A DNA stretch of 64,000 nucleotides from Desulfomonilia bacterium. GTDB lineage: Bacteria; Desulfobacterota; Desulfomonilia; UBA1062. Below the pieces are notes generated by a model that was not told where the DNA came from, made no database searches, and saw only the letters and a program-made list of their open reading frames with translations. The translations under genes and the position numbers were made by a program. Below are positions 18,421 through 27,841 of this stretch, one piece after another; position 1 is the first letter of the stretch, and each line of letters opens with the position of its first letter. The DNA is taken from the NCBI GenBank assembly GCA_036567785.1, contig DATCTV010000028.1, positions 116,846 to 180,845 of the forward strand, in the 5' to 3' direction.

Positions 18421-19986
18421 CTAAGGTATTCCAAGCAATTCCATAATCTTCTCACTACGGTTGAATTTGCCCAAATCATTACGGGCAATTACTACACGCT
18501 TGGGGTCGGCATCTTCGATCGGGCCGTTCCAAGCATAGGTGTCAAAGAGTTTCAACGATTGATGACAGAGGACAAAAAGCCATTGATTGCAGACTTCATG
18601 TGTGTCATTACCTGCCTCTAATGCAGTATTCAAAGTATTCAGGGCGGAATAAAAATCAGTTTCTGTCTGTTGCCAAAAACTTTTATCAATAAAAGATGTA
18701 TCGCCTTTTGCATCGCTCGGGCGTTTAAACCAGGCTTTTTTCAGGGCGCTCCTGGTATTATGTGCGATTTCAGAAGCAGCTTTTATCATGCCCCCGATCT
18801 TCTCTTGATAATCAATAAGGATAGAATCTTTAACATAGAGCAATGGCATGGTTGATTCGTACCAGCAACGTGCCTTCATGTTATCCATGTCATAACCAAA
18901 AGCCCAAAGGCGGAACTGCCATCCACTTTTCCAGCGCTTGTAAAATTCAAGGACAACTCGGGCCGGCATTCTGTTTTCACTAATATCCTGTTGCACAAGT
19001 CCAAGCCAGTGACGGTAGTTGAGGCCACCTGGTTGGGCATGAACCGGCAACAATTCACCCTCTTTATTTTTTGTATATGGCGAGAGAGGATGCAACCATG
19101 AGCCATTAAAATTCATGCCATAGTTCTTATCCTGATATTCCTTAATAATTTTCTCTGAAGTATTCCCGCATATATCACAGACACCATTTACCAAATTGTC
19201 CAGATTTAGACGAATGCGGCGGGGCATTCCCCAATACATAACAGATGGATTATAAACTTCTGGGGTTGCATCCGAACCGATGTTTTTTTCACTGGTACGA
19301 GTTCTTCCCAACCATGGGAACCTTGTTGAATCCTCTGATAAAGTAGGATCTCCACAAATATTGTTGAAAATATTTTTTTCAAGAACATTCAGCCAAATTA
19401 GCTGCCATAGGGTACTATGATTATCATCACCTGCTATAATAGTTGATAGTGGGCCGCCCCCACGGAGAGATGTTCTAAAACCAGCACCTCCGGCAGGAGC
19501 ATTGGTTTGCATCGTGAATAATGCAGTTGAGCAGCAAGAAGGACACATCCCACCAATTGTATTTCTTTTGATAAAATGATCCTTGTTGTGTTTCTTTGTT
19601 GATTCCCCAGGCATATCGATCAACAATCCATCAATATCTCCTTGGGCAACATCTAATCTTTCAAAATCCTGCATAAACCTTGGCCCATCCCCGCCAAGTT
19701 CAAAGGCATGTCTAACCGTTGCAAACTTATCTTTCAGTTCATCCGGCGTGGGCGGTTCAATAAGTCGTTTACGCCACTCGGTGCCATTTAGTGGAGCAGC
19801 GACTGTCTGAACCAGCCCGATTAAAAATTGAATAAGTGCTCCGTTGAAATCCGGGCGCGGAGCGTCAAGAGACACAACAGGATTGTTCGCGAACTTATCT
19901 GTCACCTCCCACGGGGCAATCATGGTTTTTGTCCCATCCCGGCGGATTACCGGTATCCATTGTTCATCAATCAGATTGAATTGCAT
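18421..19986 (-). CDS. cse1: Cascade large subunit Cse1 (CasA, Cas8e)
   Basis: 521 residues beginning MQFNLIDEQWIPVIRRDG, the invariant start of CasA proteins; it continues with SLDAPRPDFNGALIQFLIGLVQT, four cysteines in CDICG and CPSCCS that may bind zinc, and LHPLSPYTKNKEGELLP. Cse1 recognises the PAM, initiates unwinding and recruits Cas3. The ATG follows the cas3 stop directly with no spacer, so translation is probably coupled. Length matches E. coli (502). Confidence 0.95.
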   Translation of the reverse strand: MQFNLIDEQWIPVIRRDGTKTMIAPWEVTDKFANNPVVSLDAPRPDFNGALIQFLIGLVQTVAAPLNGTEWRKRLIEPPTPDELKDKFATVRHAFELGGDGPRFMQDFERLDVAQGDIDGLLIDMPGESTKKHNKDHFIKRNTIGGMCPSCCSTALFTMQTNAPAGGAGFRTSLRGGGPLSTIIAGDDNHSTLWQLIWLNVLEKNIFNNICGDPTLSEDSTRFPWLGRTRTSEKNIGSDATPEVYNPSVMYWGMPRRIRLNLDNLVNGVCDICGNTSEKIIKEYQDKNYGMNFNGSWLHPLSPYTKNKEGELLPVHAQPGGLNYRHWLGLVQQDISENRMPARVVLEFYKRWKSGWQFRLWAFGYDMDNMKARCWYESTMPLLYVKDSILIDYQEKIGGMIKAASEIAHNTRSALKKAWFKRPSDAKGDTSFIDKSFWQQTETDFYSALNTLNTALEAGNDTHEVCNQWLFVLCHQSLKLFDTYAWNGPIEDADPKRVVIARNDLGKFNRSEKIMELLGIP

Positions 19987-22719
19987 TTATTCCTCCTTCT
20001 TTTTGACCGTAACTCCAGTCTGTGGATCATATTCCAAGATAATAGTTTCCTGTTTTTTGTTCATCGCCAATCCTCGCCAGCGCCCATCATCCCCCTGTTG
20101 AAGAGGAACAAGTACCGTCCATTTACCTTTATCCGGCAACTGCTCTTTCAATTTGGCAATGGAGTCACCCAGAGCGCCATCATGACTGACTTCGGCATCC
20201 ACCAGGGCGTTCCTGATGTTCACCTGACTCATGTCCCATGAGAATCTTTCATGTGAATACCAGGGAGCAAGCGTCACGCCGTCCCACCGAGCCAAGCGTA
20301 CTGTAGTCTCCATTCCACCCAACCGGGTCGGAGTTTTCATGTCTTCACGCCACTGCGTTATCGTGGCTTCATATCCCTCATCCAGTTTAAGCATATTGAT
20401 ATGGGCAAGGGATTTATCCGCCTGCCATTTGGAGTCTGCCTGCTGATCACGTTGCCGTAGAGGTTCGGGGATTATGTCCGCACTCTCTGAAAATGCAGCT
20501 TCAATGAGTTCGCGCGCATCATCAGGCATTTTCAGCACCCCTTTATCTGACAGCAGTTTTGCTGTAAGCCAAAGACAACCATGACTTGGGTAGACAAAAG
20601 CAGCTTTTGGGAAGGCGGCCTTGTACCAGCTATCTGCAACATCATATTCTGGAAGCGGGCCATGAATAATCAGGCAGGGCGGCTCACGTCTATCAGGTCC
20701 TTCTACCAGAGGATTCCCTTGCTCGTCGCGAGGGTGACGATGGAGACGCCCAGCCCTCTGTATCAGCAAATCCATGGGGGCCAAATCGGTAATCAAGAGG
20801 TCGAAATCCAGATCAAGCGATTGCTCAACAACCTGTGTGGCGATCAGAACCCTTCCGCTTCTTTCTCTTGCAGTGCTTTCTCTGCCGAAGACGGAGATAG
20901 CAGCGCTTTCAATATCAAGACGATCTCCCATGGCAAAACGGGCGTGAAAAAGCATTAATTTTTCTTCCGCAAGACTGCCCTTTAAAAGTGCAAAGCCATT
21001 CAATGCATCATGAACGGTGTTTCTGATCCAGCAGACACACCTGCCCTTGTTTGCCGCCTCCACAATCTGTTGCATCACCTTAGATTCATCATCAACGAGG
21101 CTTATCGCCACACTACAGCAACGCCCAGGAGTTGCTTCAATTGGTATTTCCTTTATACCTCCCTCTTCTGAATAGGCGGTTGCCTGAGGATATGCGTTGT
21201 TTTCCAACTCCAGGTTCTTTTGATCGTCACAACCACGGGCAAAAGCAGCAATGAAATCACGCCGGATATGTGTCGGCAAGGTTGCAGAAAGCAGGATTGC
21301 GCTGCCTCCAAGTGCGGCATGGAACGCCAGCAGATTCTGCAGCAGCTTGTTCATGTAAGGATCGTAGGCATGGACCTCATCTACTATGAGGATATGACTT
21401 GCAAGACCGAAAAGTCTCAATGACTGAAAGCGTGCTGGAAGTATTGCCAATAAAGCTTGATCTAGTGTTCCGACTCCCACGTCCGCCAAGAGAGACTTTT
21501 TACGATTGTCTGCCAGCCATGAAGAGCATTGGGCTGTGGCTGATTCTCCATCTAGTGAATTAGTGTCATGTCCGGCAACAGAAACCATGAAGGTCTCCGA
21601 TAGATGTCGTGAGCCGTGCGCCAATACAAGTGATGGTGATGTGCCCTGGGCAAACAGCCTCTGATATATATTGATCATTCTATCATACATGGCATTTGAA
21701 GTCGCCATGGTTGGTAGTGCAACAAAAAGGCCTTTTCCGCATCCGGCAGCCATCAATCGCCCTGCTAGAAGGAGCGCCGCCTCTGTTTTTCCAGAACCGG
21801 TTATATCTTCAAGAATGAAAAGCTGTGGCGACGAACTTTCAATCGGGCATTGCTCAATAAATCTTTGCAATGGTGTTGGGAATGAAATGTTGGGGAACAG
21901 ATCGGAAAAACCGGGCAGTTCGGATAATGGAATCCAAGTGTTGATTCCCGCATCACGAATTGCCTTTTCGGCTTGCGGAATGGAGTGGATTTTCCAGTAA
22001 TCATCAAATGGCATCTCTTCTTCACAGAATGGGAACCAAGTGCTGTTAGATCCAATCCAATCGCAGAGCACAGCAAAACCAGCCATCAGCCATGATGCCT
22101 TCTTCATCCGTTCTTCGAGTTCCTCCGGTGTGGGAAGATCATTTTCTGTAGAAGAACAACCCATCAGTAAATCGACTTCACGGACAAACTGTTCAGCTGC
22201 TGCCAAATCTTGTTCATTAAAATATTTTAAATAGTTTAGGGGCATCCCGTTTTGCCCCTTCATCTGTGGTGGAACACCATGATGACCAGTGTATGCCCTT
22301 ACCATCGCCATAGTGACATCTTGCCAATCGTAGTATGATTCATTTAATGGAAAGGCGAGATTTTCATTCTCATAAGCAGCTTTGAGGAAGAGATTACCGA
22401 GGCTGTCATGTCTTTCGATATAACTCTTTGCGCTTGTGATTGCCTGCAGTTTTTTCAACAAATCCGGACGAAGATTCTGAAAGCTCTCAGAGAACTTCCC
22501 GATATCATGAAAAGCAAGGAACATAACAATCCAACGGATACATGTTTCCTCATCAAGACCAGTAATAACGGTAAATTTATGCCGTAATGTCGCATCTTTT
22601 GACAAAAGCACATGACCCACCGCTGCAACGTCAAGGCAGTGATAGGGTAGGAGGTGGTATTTCCCTGAGATCTTATCTGCCTTACCCCAGTATTTGAAAT
22701 ATAAAGGTGTATTCATCAT
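19987..22719 (-). CDS. cas3: CRISPR-associated helicase-nuclease Cas3
   Basis: 910 residues (E. coli 888). The N-terminal HD nuclease domain has LLPYHCLDVAAVGH and FLAFHDIGKFSESF. The SF2 helicase core has Walker A DITGSGKTEAALLLAG, DEVH box LIVDEVHAYDPYM, motif III LLSATLP, and motifs V-VI ATQVVEQSLDLDFDLLITD and LIQRAGRLHRH. It unwinds and degrades DNA marked by Cascade. The start overlaps the stop of the upstream DEDDh exonuclease by 4 nt (ATGA) and the stop abuts cse1. Confidence 0.97.
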   Translation of the reverse strand: MMNTPLYFKYWGKADKISGKYHLLPYHCLDVAAVGHVLLSKDATLRHKFTVITGLDEETCIRWIVMFLAFHDIGKFSESFQNLRPDLLKKLQAITSAKSYIERHDSLGNLFLKAAYENENLAFPLNESYYDWQDVTMAMVRAYTGHHGVPPQMKGQNGMPLNYLKYFNEQDLAAAEQFVREVDLLMGCSSTENDLPTPEELEERMKKASWLMAGFAVLCDWIGSNSTWFPFCEEEMPFDDYWKIHSIPQAEKAIRDAGINTWIPLSELPGFSDLFPNISFPTPLQRFIEQCPIESSSPQLFILEDITGSGKTEAALLLAGRLMAAGCGKGLFVALPTMATSNAMYDRMINIYQRLFAQGTSPSLVLAHGSRHLSETFMVSVAGHDTNSLDGESATAQCSSWLADNRKKSLLADVGVGTLDQALLAILPARFQSLRLFGLASHILIVDEVHAYDPYMNKLLQNLLAFHAALGGSAILLSATLPTHIRRDFIAAFARGCDDQKNLELENNAYPQATAYSEEGGIKEIPIEATPGRCCSVAISLVDDESKVMQQIVEAANKGRCVCWIRNTVHDALNGFALLKGSLAEEKLMLFHARFAMGDRLDIESAAISVFGRESTARERSGRVLIATQVVEQSLDLDFDLLITDLAPMDLLIQRAGRLHRHPRDEQGNPLVEGPDRREPPCLIIHGPLPEYDVADSWYKAAFPKAAFVYPSHGCLWLTAKLLSDKGVLKMPDDARELIEAAFSESADIIPEPLRQRDQQADSKWQADKSLAHINMLKLDEGYEATITQWREDMKTPTRLGGMETTVRLARWDGVTLAPWYSHERFSWDMSQVNIRNALVDAEVSHDGALGDSIAKLKEQLPDKGKWTVLVPLQQGDDGRWRGLAMNKKQETIILEYDPQTGVTVKKKEE

Positions 22720-23249
22720 CTTTTTCCTCTTATCATCTCAATCCACACCATCGCCAGAAGACGGGCGTCGGAAAGAGCGCGGTGTAGTTTTAAACCCTCT
22801 GGAACACCTCCAAGAAGGTGCTTCGCCAGGGTTTCGAGTTTATAGTTTGCAAGACCCGGAAAAACTTTTTTACTAAGCTCAAGGCTGCATATTGTTTTGT
22901 TGCCTATATTCAGCCCAAGCCTTGAAAGTTCATGCCTTATGAAAGACATGTCGAAAGATGCGTTGTGCGCAACAAGCGTCGAATCGCCGATAAAATTAAT
23001 AAAGGCTGGCCATATCTTTTCCGGCCCGGGCATTCCTGCAAGCATATCCGTGGTTATGCCGTTTACTTTCGTTATATTTGCTGGAATTCTTTTCCCGGCA
23101 TCAATCAGGCTTCCGAACTCCCTCTTGATTTCCATAACGGACAATCCGACAGCGCCAACCTCAATTACCCTTGCCCCTCTTCCCGGGTATAAACCGGTTG
23201 TCTCAATATCGATTAAAACAAAATCATACAGCATACATTCCGATTGCAT
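22716..23249 (-). CDS. DEDDh 3'-5' exonuclease (DnaQ/epsilon-type) heading the cas operon
   Basis: 177 residues carrying all five DEDDh residues: D14 and E16 in LIDIETTGLYPG, D100 in LVAHNASFDMSFI, H156 and D161 in HRALSDARLLAMV. It is a bare exonuclease domain, without polymerase-epsilon C-terminal tail or other fused domain. Its stop overlaps the ATG of cas3 (ATGA), and it is the first gene of the cas run, about 240 nt from the divergent xerC. DnaQ-type nucleases trim prespacers in E. coli, and Cas2-DnaQ fusions exist in some I-E systems, so a dedicated prespacer-trimming role is a reasonable inference. A start at Met6 (23234) is also possible. Confidence 0.88.
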   Translation of the reverse strand: MQSECMLYDFVLIDIETTGLYPGRGARVIEVGAVGLSVMEIKREFGSLIDAGKRIPANITKVNGITTDMLAGMPGPEKIWPAFINFIGDSTLVAHNASFDMSFIRHELSRLGLNIGNKTICSLELSKKVFPGLANYKLETLAKHLLGGVPEGLKLHRALSDARLLAMVWIEMIRGKR

Positions 23250-23489
23250 ATGAAGCTATTTGGTCTCCCTTTAAAACATAATATTGAATTGTCACTCTGC
23301 TGCATTTTCATGTAATTTCAATAATTTGACAATCAGAATTTTGACAGCATTTGAATTGTAATAGAAAACCTTGCACAAAAATATCCCTACTCGACAACCC
23401 TGTGACGCAAAAAATGTGATGACTATACTTTTCCAATATTCAGATTGCGATGCTTGCTTGCCCAACAGCCTTTGTTGTAAAGGTAACCC
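23250..23489. other. divergent intergenic region between the cas operon and xerC
   Basis: An AT-rich 240-nt spacer that must hold the promoters of both the exonuclease-cas operon (minus) and xerC-hslVU (plus). I see TTGACA twice on the plus strand (23326-23331, 23341-23346) and a good -10-like TATACT at 23424-23429, but no pair with ideal spacing. No clear palindromic operator was found. Confidence 0.35.
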
Positions 23490-24362
23490 ATGATGCCCGA
23501 TCTCGAACCCCTAATCGAGCAGTACCGCATGTACCTTCTGAACCAGAAGGGGCTGTCGCGCGAGACCTACCGGGCATACATCAACGACCTCAAGGACATG
23601 GCGGAATTCTTCACGGAAAAAGGCAGCCTCGACCGCATGGTGGTACGCTCATACATGATGCATCTGCACTCGCATTTCAGAGTAAACTCCATCAACCGCA
23701 AATTAAGCGCGGTCAAAGGCTTTTTCGATTTCGCCATGAAGCTGACCGATGATATCAAACAGAACCCCTTTTCACATGTGCGTTCGCTCAAGCGCAAGGA
23801 GGAGCTGCCATCATTCTTGAGCCCGGAAGAGGCGGCCGACCTGATAGATAAGCCGGATGACCTGAGGGACCATGCGATACTCGAGCTTCTCTACTCCACC
23901 GGTGTGCGTGTGGGCGAGGTCGAGTCCATGAACTGCTCCGATATCGACCGGCACTCGGGATTTATCAAGGTGACTGGAAAGGGTTCGAAACAAAGGACGA
24001 TCCCTGTCGGCAAAAAGGCGATCGACGCCATCGACGCCTACCTGAGGACGCGCGGCATAGCGGACGCCATATATTCGAACGAGCCCCTCTTCCTCAACAA
24101 GCGCGGCGGCAGGCTGGGCTCCAGAAGCATCCGAAGGGTTGTATATAACCGGTCCCTGGAGGCGGCAGTACCAAGGCATATAAGCCCGCACTCACTCAGA
24201 CACAGTTTCGCATCGCACATGCTCGACGCAGGCGCCGATCTCAGGTCGATACAGGAGATGCTGGGCCATGCATCGCTATCAACCACGCAGCGCTATACTC
24301 ACCTTGAGCTTGACAAGCTGATGGCGGTGTACGACAAGTCGCATCCAAGGGCCAAGGGTTAA
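23490..24362 (+). CDS. xerC: tyrosine recombinase XerC
   Basis: 290 residues, the normal Xer length. An N-terminal SAM-like core-binding domain (EQYRMYLLNQKGLSRETYRAYINDL) is followed by the catalytic domain with the full set: Arg in STGVRVGEVESM, Lys in VTGKGSKQRTI, HxxR in SPHSLRHSFASHML, then GHASLSTTQRYTHL with the catalytic Tyr. It resolves chromosome dimers at dif with XerD. Position next to hslV-hslU matches the xerC-hslV-hslU order common in this and other phyla, so this is a housekeeping gene rather than a mobile integrase. Confidence 0.92.
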   Translation: MMPDLEPLIEQYRMYLLNQKGLSRETYRAYINDLKDMAEFFTEKGSLDRMVVRSYMMHLHSHFRVNSINRKLSAVKGFFDFAMKLTDDIKQNPFSHVRSLKRKEELPSFLSPEEAADLIDKPDDLRDHAILELLYSTGVRVGEVESMNCSDIDRHSGFIKVTGKGSKQRTIPVGKKAIDAIDAYLRTRGIADAIYSNEPLFLNKRGGRLGSRSIRRVVYNRSLEAAVPRHISPHSLRHSFASHMLDAGADLRSIQEMLGHASLSTTQRYTHLELDKLMAVYDKSHPRAKG

Positions 24363-24461
24363 GAAGGCGCTTTAAAAAAGCCGCTGCTTGAGAATATAAG
24401 GGAATGCCTTCTTGAAAATCACGGCCGCTGCCACTAATCTTCAACAGGAAGGGGAGGTTTT

Positions 24462-24995
24462 ATGGAAACCATGCATGCAACCACAATTTTATGTGTAAGG
24501 AAAAACGGCCATGTCGTCATAGCGGGCGACGGGCAGGTCACGATGGGCAATTCCGTGGTGAAGGCCACGGCGAAAAAGGTCCGCAAGCTCTATGAAGGCC
24601 AGGTGCTGGCAGGCTTCGCAGGCTCAACGTCCGATGCGTTCACTCTTTTTGAGCGTTTCGAGGCAAAGCTCAAGGAATACCGGGGAAACCTCGCAAGGGC
24701 CGCGGTCGAACTCGGCAAGGACTGGCGAACCGACCGCATTCTTAGGCGGCTTGAAGCCCTCATGATTGTGGCGGATAAGGAAAAGACCCTTATGCTCTCA
24801 GGCTCCGGCGATGTCATAGAACCCGACGACGAGGTCTGCGGAATCGGCTCGGGCGGTGCTTACGCCTATGCGGCGGCGCTCGCACTTTTGCGCAACACGA
24901 ATCTCGATGCGGCCGAGATAGCGAAGAAGTCTATGGCCATAGCATCGGACATATGCATATATACGAATACAAATATCACAACCGAGGAACTTTAA
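24462..24995 (+). CDS. hslV: ATP-dependent protease proteolytic subunit HslV (ClpQ)
   Basis: 177 residues. After METMHA comes [24 protein letters not shown], with the N-terminal threonine nucleophile exposed by removal of the short propeptide; [17 protein letters not shown] and the C-terminal [17 protein letters not shown] are diagnostic. It forms the two-ring peptidase core capped by HslU. The upstream GGGGAGG is 4 nt before ATG 24462; a start at Met4 (24471, MHATT) would give the more usual propeptide. The stop is directly followed by the hslU ATG. Confidence 0.95.
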   Translation: METMHATTILCVRKNGHVVIAGDGQVTMGNSVVKATAKKVRKLYEGQVLAGFAGSTSDAFTLFERFEAKLKEYRGNLARAAVELGKDWRTDRILRRLEALMIVADKEKTLMLSGSGDVIEPDDEVCGIGSGGAYAYAAALALLRNTNLDAAEIAKKSMAIASDICIYTNTNITTEEL

Positions 24996-26312
24996 ATGAA
25001 GGAATTAACCCCGAGACAGATAGTTGCAGAACTCGACAAATACATAATCGGCCAGGACAAGGCTAAAAAGGCCGTTGCAATTGCACTCAGAAACAGGCTC
25101 CGCCGCCAGAAGGTGACCGGAGACATGAAGGATGACATATATCCCAAGAACATAATCCTCATCGGCCCCACAGGTGTAGGAAAGACCGAGATCGCAAGAA
25201 GGCTCTCCAAGCTCTCGAACGCGCCCTTCATAAAGGTCGAGGCCTCTAAATACACCGAGGTGGGCTATGTCGGCCGCGACGTGGAATCCATGATACGCGA
25301 CCTCGTGCGCATGGGGGTGCAGATGGTGCAGAAGGAAGAGAGCGAAAACGTAAAGGTAAAGGCCGCCGAAAATGCCAAGGAAAGGCTGCTTGACGCGCTC
25401 CTTCCTCTCGGCAAAGAAGCGCAGGAAACGCATGCGGATACCAGAGAGAAATTCAGGACAATGCTCGATGAAGGAAAGCTCGACGACAGGCCGGTCGAGA
25501 TAGAAACGAACGAGACTCAGACACCCCATGTCGAGATATTTTCGGGCCAGGGCATGGAAGAGATGGGCTTCGACTTCCAGGGTATGCTCTCCAACATCAT
25601 GCCCAAACGCTCAAAAAGAAGAAAGATGAAGGTCAAAGAAGCCCTCGAACTCATGACCAACGAGGAGATAGCCCGCCTTATTGATATGGACAAGGTCTCG
25701 TCCATCGCGAGGGAGCGTGTCGAGAACTCCGGCATAGTCTTCATCGACGAGCTTGACAAGGTCGCGGGGCGCGAATCCGGCAAAGGCGGCCCGGATGTAT
25801 CGCGCGAGGGTGTGCAGCGCGACCTGCTGCCGATAGTGGAGGGCACCACGGTCAATACGCGCTTCGGTCCGGTAAAGACCGACCACATACTCTTTGTCGG
25901 CTCGGGCGCTTTCCATGTCAGCAAGCCATCCGACCTCATACCCGAGCTTCAGGGCAGATTCCCCATAAGGGAAGAGCTTCAGCCGCTAACTGTAAAGGAT
26001 TTTGTAAGAATACTCACCGAGCCCAAGAATGCACTCACCAAGCAATACAAGACCCTGCTTGCAACCGACGGGGTTGACCTGACATTCACCGACGATTCGG
26101 TCGAAGAGATCGCCCGTATAGCAGAATACATAAACGAGCACACCGAAAACATCGGGGCAAGAAGATTGCACACGGTCATTGAAAAGCTGCTCGAAGACAT
26201 ATCGTTCAAGGCGCCCGACGAAGGTGGAAAAATCACAATCGACGCCAAATACGTAAAAGAAAAGCTGGAGGCCATCATGCAGAAGGAAGACCTCAGCAGG
26301 TACATCCTCTAG
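24996..26312 (+). CDS. hslU: ATP-dependent protease ATPase subunit HslU (ClpY)
   Basis: 438 residues of an AAA+ unfoldase: N-terminal [31 protein letters not shown], Walker [16 protein letters not shown], a central I-domain (about residues 110-225), Walker [15 protein letters not shown], sensor region [18 protein letters not shown] ([11 protein letters not shown]), and the canonical EDLSRYIL C terminus that docks into HslV. It begins immediately after the hslV stop. Confidence 0.97.
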   Translation: MKELTPRQIVAELDKYIIGQDKAKKAVAIALRNRLRRQKVTGDMKDDIYPKNIILIGPTGVGKTEIARRLSKLSNAPFIKVEASKYTEVGYVGRDVESMIRDLVRMGVQMVQKEESENVKVKAAENAKERLLDALLPLGKEAQETHADTREKFRTMLDEGKLDDRPVEIETNETQTPHVEIFSGQGMEEMGFDFQGMLSNIMPKRSKRRKMKVKEALELMTNEEIARLIDMDKVSSIARERVENSGIVFIDELDKVAGRESGKGGPDVSREGVQRDLLPIVEGTTVNTRFGPVKTDHILFVGSGAFHVSKPSDLIPELQGRFPIREELQPLTVKDFVRILTEPKNALTKQYKTLLATDGVDLTFTDDSVEEIARIAEYINEHTENIGARRLHTVIEKLLEDISFKAPDEGGKITIDAKYVKEKLEAIMQKEDLSRYIL

Positions 26313-26325
26313 GGCCGGCCCGGAT

Positions 26326-27306
26326 ATGGATAAGGGAAAATTCGCAAACGAGCTCAAACCGGGAGACAAGTTCTGGGGTGTTTTCATCATCGCAGAAAAA
26401 AAGATCGGCACGGCCAAAAACGGCGCGTCATTCGCAAGGCTCACCCTTGCGGATAAAACTGGCGAACTCAACAGCTTTATCTGGGACAGGCCTGTCGAAA
26501 AGACCGACGGTATTGAAACAGGGGATGCGGTGGGTGTGGCCGGTCTTGCCGAAGTCATCGACAAGGGCAGGCTCAGGGTAAAGATCGAAAAGATAAAGAG
26601 GCTCGATGACAGCGAAATCGACCTGACGCTCCTTGTTCCAGCAAGTTTAAGGGATGCCTCAGATATGATGGCTGAACTCGAAAGCCTTGTCGCAACCATA
26701 GAAGACGGGCATATAAAGATGCTCATTTCGAGGATACTGGAACGGACCGACTTCAGGGCGGCCTTCATGAAATCGCCCGCTGCCAAGGGCGTGCACCACA
26801 ATTTCATCGGCGGGTTGCTCGAACATACGCTGAGCGTCATGAACGCATGCGCCGCTCTGTACCCAGCGTTGGCCCGCTACGGGCTCAACAGGGACATCAT
26901 ACTTGCGGGCGCTCTGCTCCACGATATCGGCAAGATCATCGAATACAGTTCTGGTAAGATGATCGATGTGACTGCCGAAGGCAGGCTGATAGGACACATC
27001 TACATCTCGGCCAGGATCACGGACGAAGAGATCGAGGCGATCGAGGGATTTCCCAGGGAACTCAGGCTGCAGCTTATTCACCTTATCCTCAGCCACCATG
27101 GCCAGCTCGAATTCGGCTCGCCCAAGGTGCCGATGACGAAAGAAGCCATATTCCTACACATGATAGACGACCTGGACGCCAAGCTCGCGGGCCTCAACTC
27201 GATAATCGAGGCCACACCCGACAGCGACGCCTTCAGCAGCTTTTCGAACATATACGGCAGGTATATCTATACTAGGTCCTACACGCCGCCTTCTGAAGAG
27301 GAATAA
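26326..27306 (+). CDS. YhaM-type 3'-5' exoribonuclease (OB fold plus HD domain)
   Basis: 326 residues. Residues ~10-110 form an OB-fold nucleic-acid-binding domain (KIGTAKNGASFARLTLADKTGELNSFIWD), and ~155-300 a metal-dependent HD phosphohydrolase (HHNFIGGLLEHTLSVMN, ILAGALLHDIGKIIEY, HLILSHHGQLEFGSPK). This order is that of YhaM/Cbf1, which degrades RNA and ssDNA 3' to 5'. It lies 13 nt after hslU and is probably co-transcribed with xerC-hslVU. Confidence 0.85.
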   Translation: MDKGKFANELKPGDKFWGVFIIAEKKIGTAKNGASFARLTLADKTGELNSFIWDRPVEKTDGIETGDAVGVAGLAEVIDKGRLRVKIEKIKRLDDSEIDLTLLVPASLRDASDMMAELESLVATIEDGHIKMLISRILERTDFRAAFMKSPAAKGVHHNFIGGLLEHTLSVMNACAALYPALARYGLNRDIILAGALLHDIGKIIEYSSGKMIDVTAEGRLIGHIYISARITDEEIEAIEGFPRELRLQLIHLILSHHGQLEFGSPKVPMTKEAIFLHMIDDLDAKLAGLNSIIEATPDSDAFSSFSNIYGRYIYTRSYTPPSEEE

Positions 27307-27390
27307 TAATCCGCTGAAACCATTTTTCCTATTGTGTTGATCTGTCTTGCTTCAAGATAGTTGACTTGACGAATGACCTTATTTGTATAA

Positions 27391-27790
27391 TGAACCCCGT
27401 TTTTCGGACCACTGAATAAGGTGGATTTTAGGAGAGGAGTTATTGAAGATTCTTGGTTGAGGTGACCGGGAATCCTGATAGCGGGATAGAGATGAACAAG
27501 AGAAAAACACACAGTAATGAATTCAAGTCCAGGTTGTGCTTGAGGCCGTCCGTGGCGACAAGACGATAAACGAGATAGCATCTGTTTATAAGATTCATCC
27601 GAATAATGGAAGAAGCAGTTCATGGAAAGAATACCTGATATGTTTATAAACACGGCATTTATGAAGTTTAACAATATGGCAGCTTAAACTTAATCGTACA
27701 AATATCCCTTTGAAAAGGAGAGATGTCAGATCAAGTCGGAGCTACTAAAAGATAATGAGTTTAACCTTAGACAGACTGAATTCATATGAA
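27391..27790 (+). mobile_element. decayed IS3-family insertion sequence remnant
   Basis: This gene-free stretch between yhaM-like and radC begins near TGAACCCCGTTTTTCGGACC, which resembles an IS3-type terminal inverted repeat, and contains a frameshifted OrfA (27492-27687). No OrfB/DDE integrase part remains. The right end is not clear; an inverted repeat GTCCG-tatg-CGGAC occurs near 27795. The bounds are approximate. Confidence 0.5.
27492..27687 (+). pseudogene. IS3-family transposase OrfA remnant, frameshifted
   Basis: Reading across frames from ATG 27492 gives MNKRKTHSNEFKSR, then after a shift VLEAVRGDKTINEIASVYKIHPN, then after another shift WKKQFMERIPDMF, ending at TAA 27685-27687. This is the helix-turn-helix OrfA pattern (RR.. 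FK..V.LEA..G..TI.EIA..Y..HP...WKKQ). At least two frameshifts and the missing downstream OrfB make it nonfunctional. Confidence 0.75.
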
Positions 27791-27841
27791 TTGGGTCCGT
27801 ATGCGGACTGAATTAATGCAATTGAGTAACCTATAAAAATT

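Noticed and set aside
23490..24362. The tyrosine recombinase as an integrase that brought in the CRISPR locus
   Set aside because: Length, motifs and the adjoining hslV-hslU point to housekeeping XerC; no attachment-site duplications were seen at the tRNA genes.
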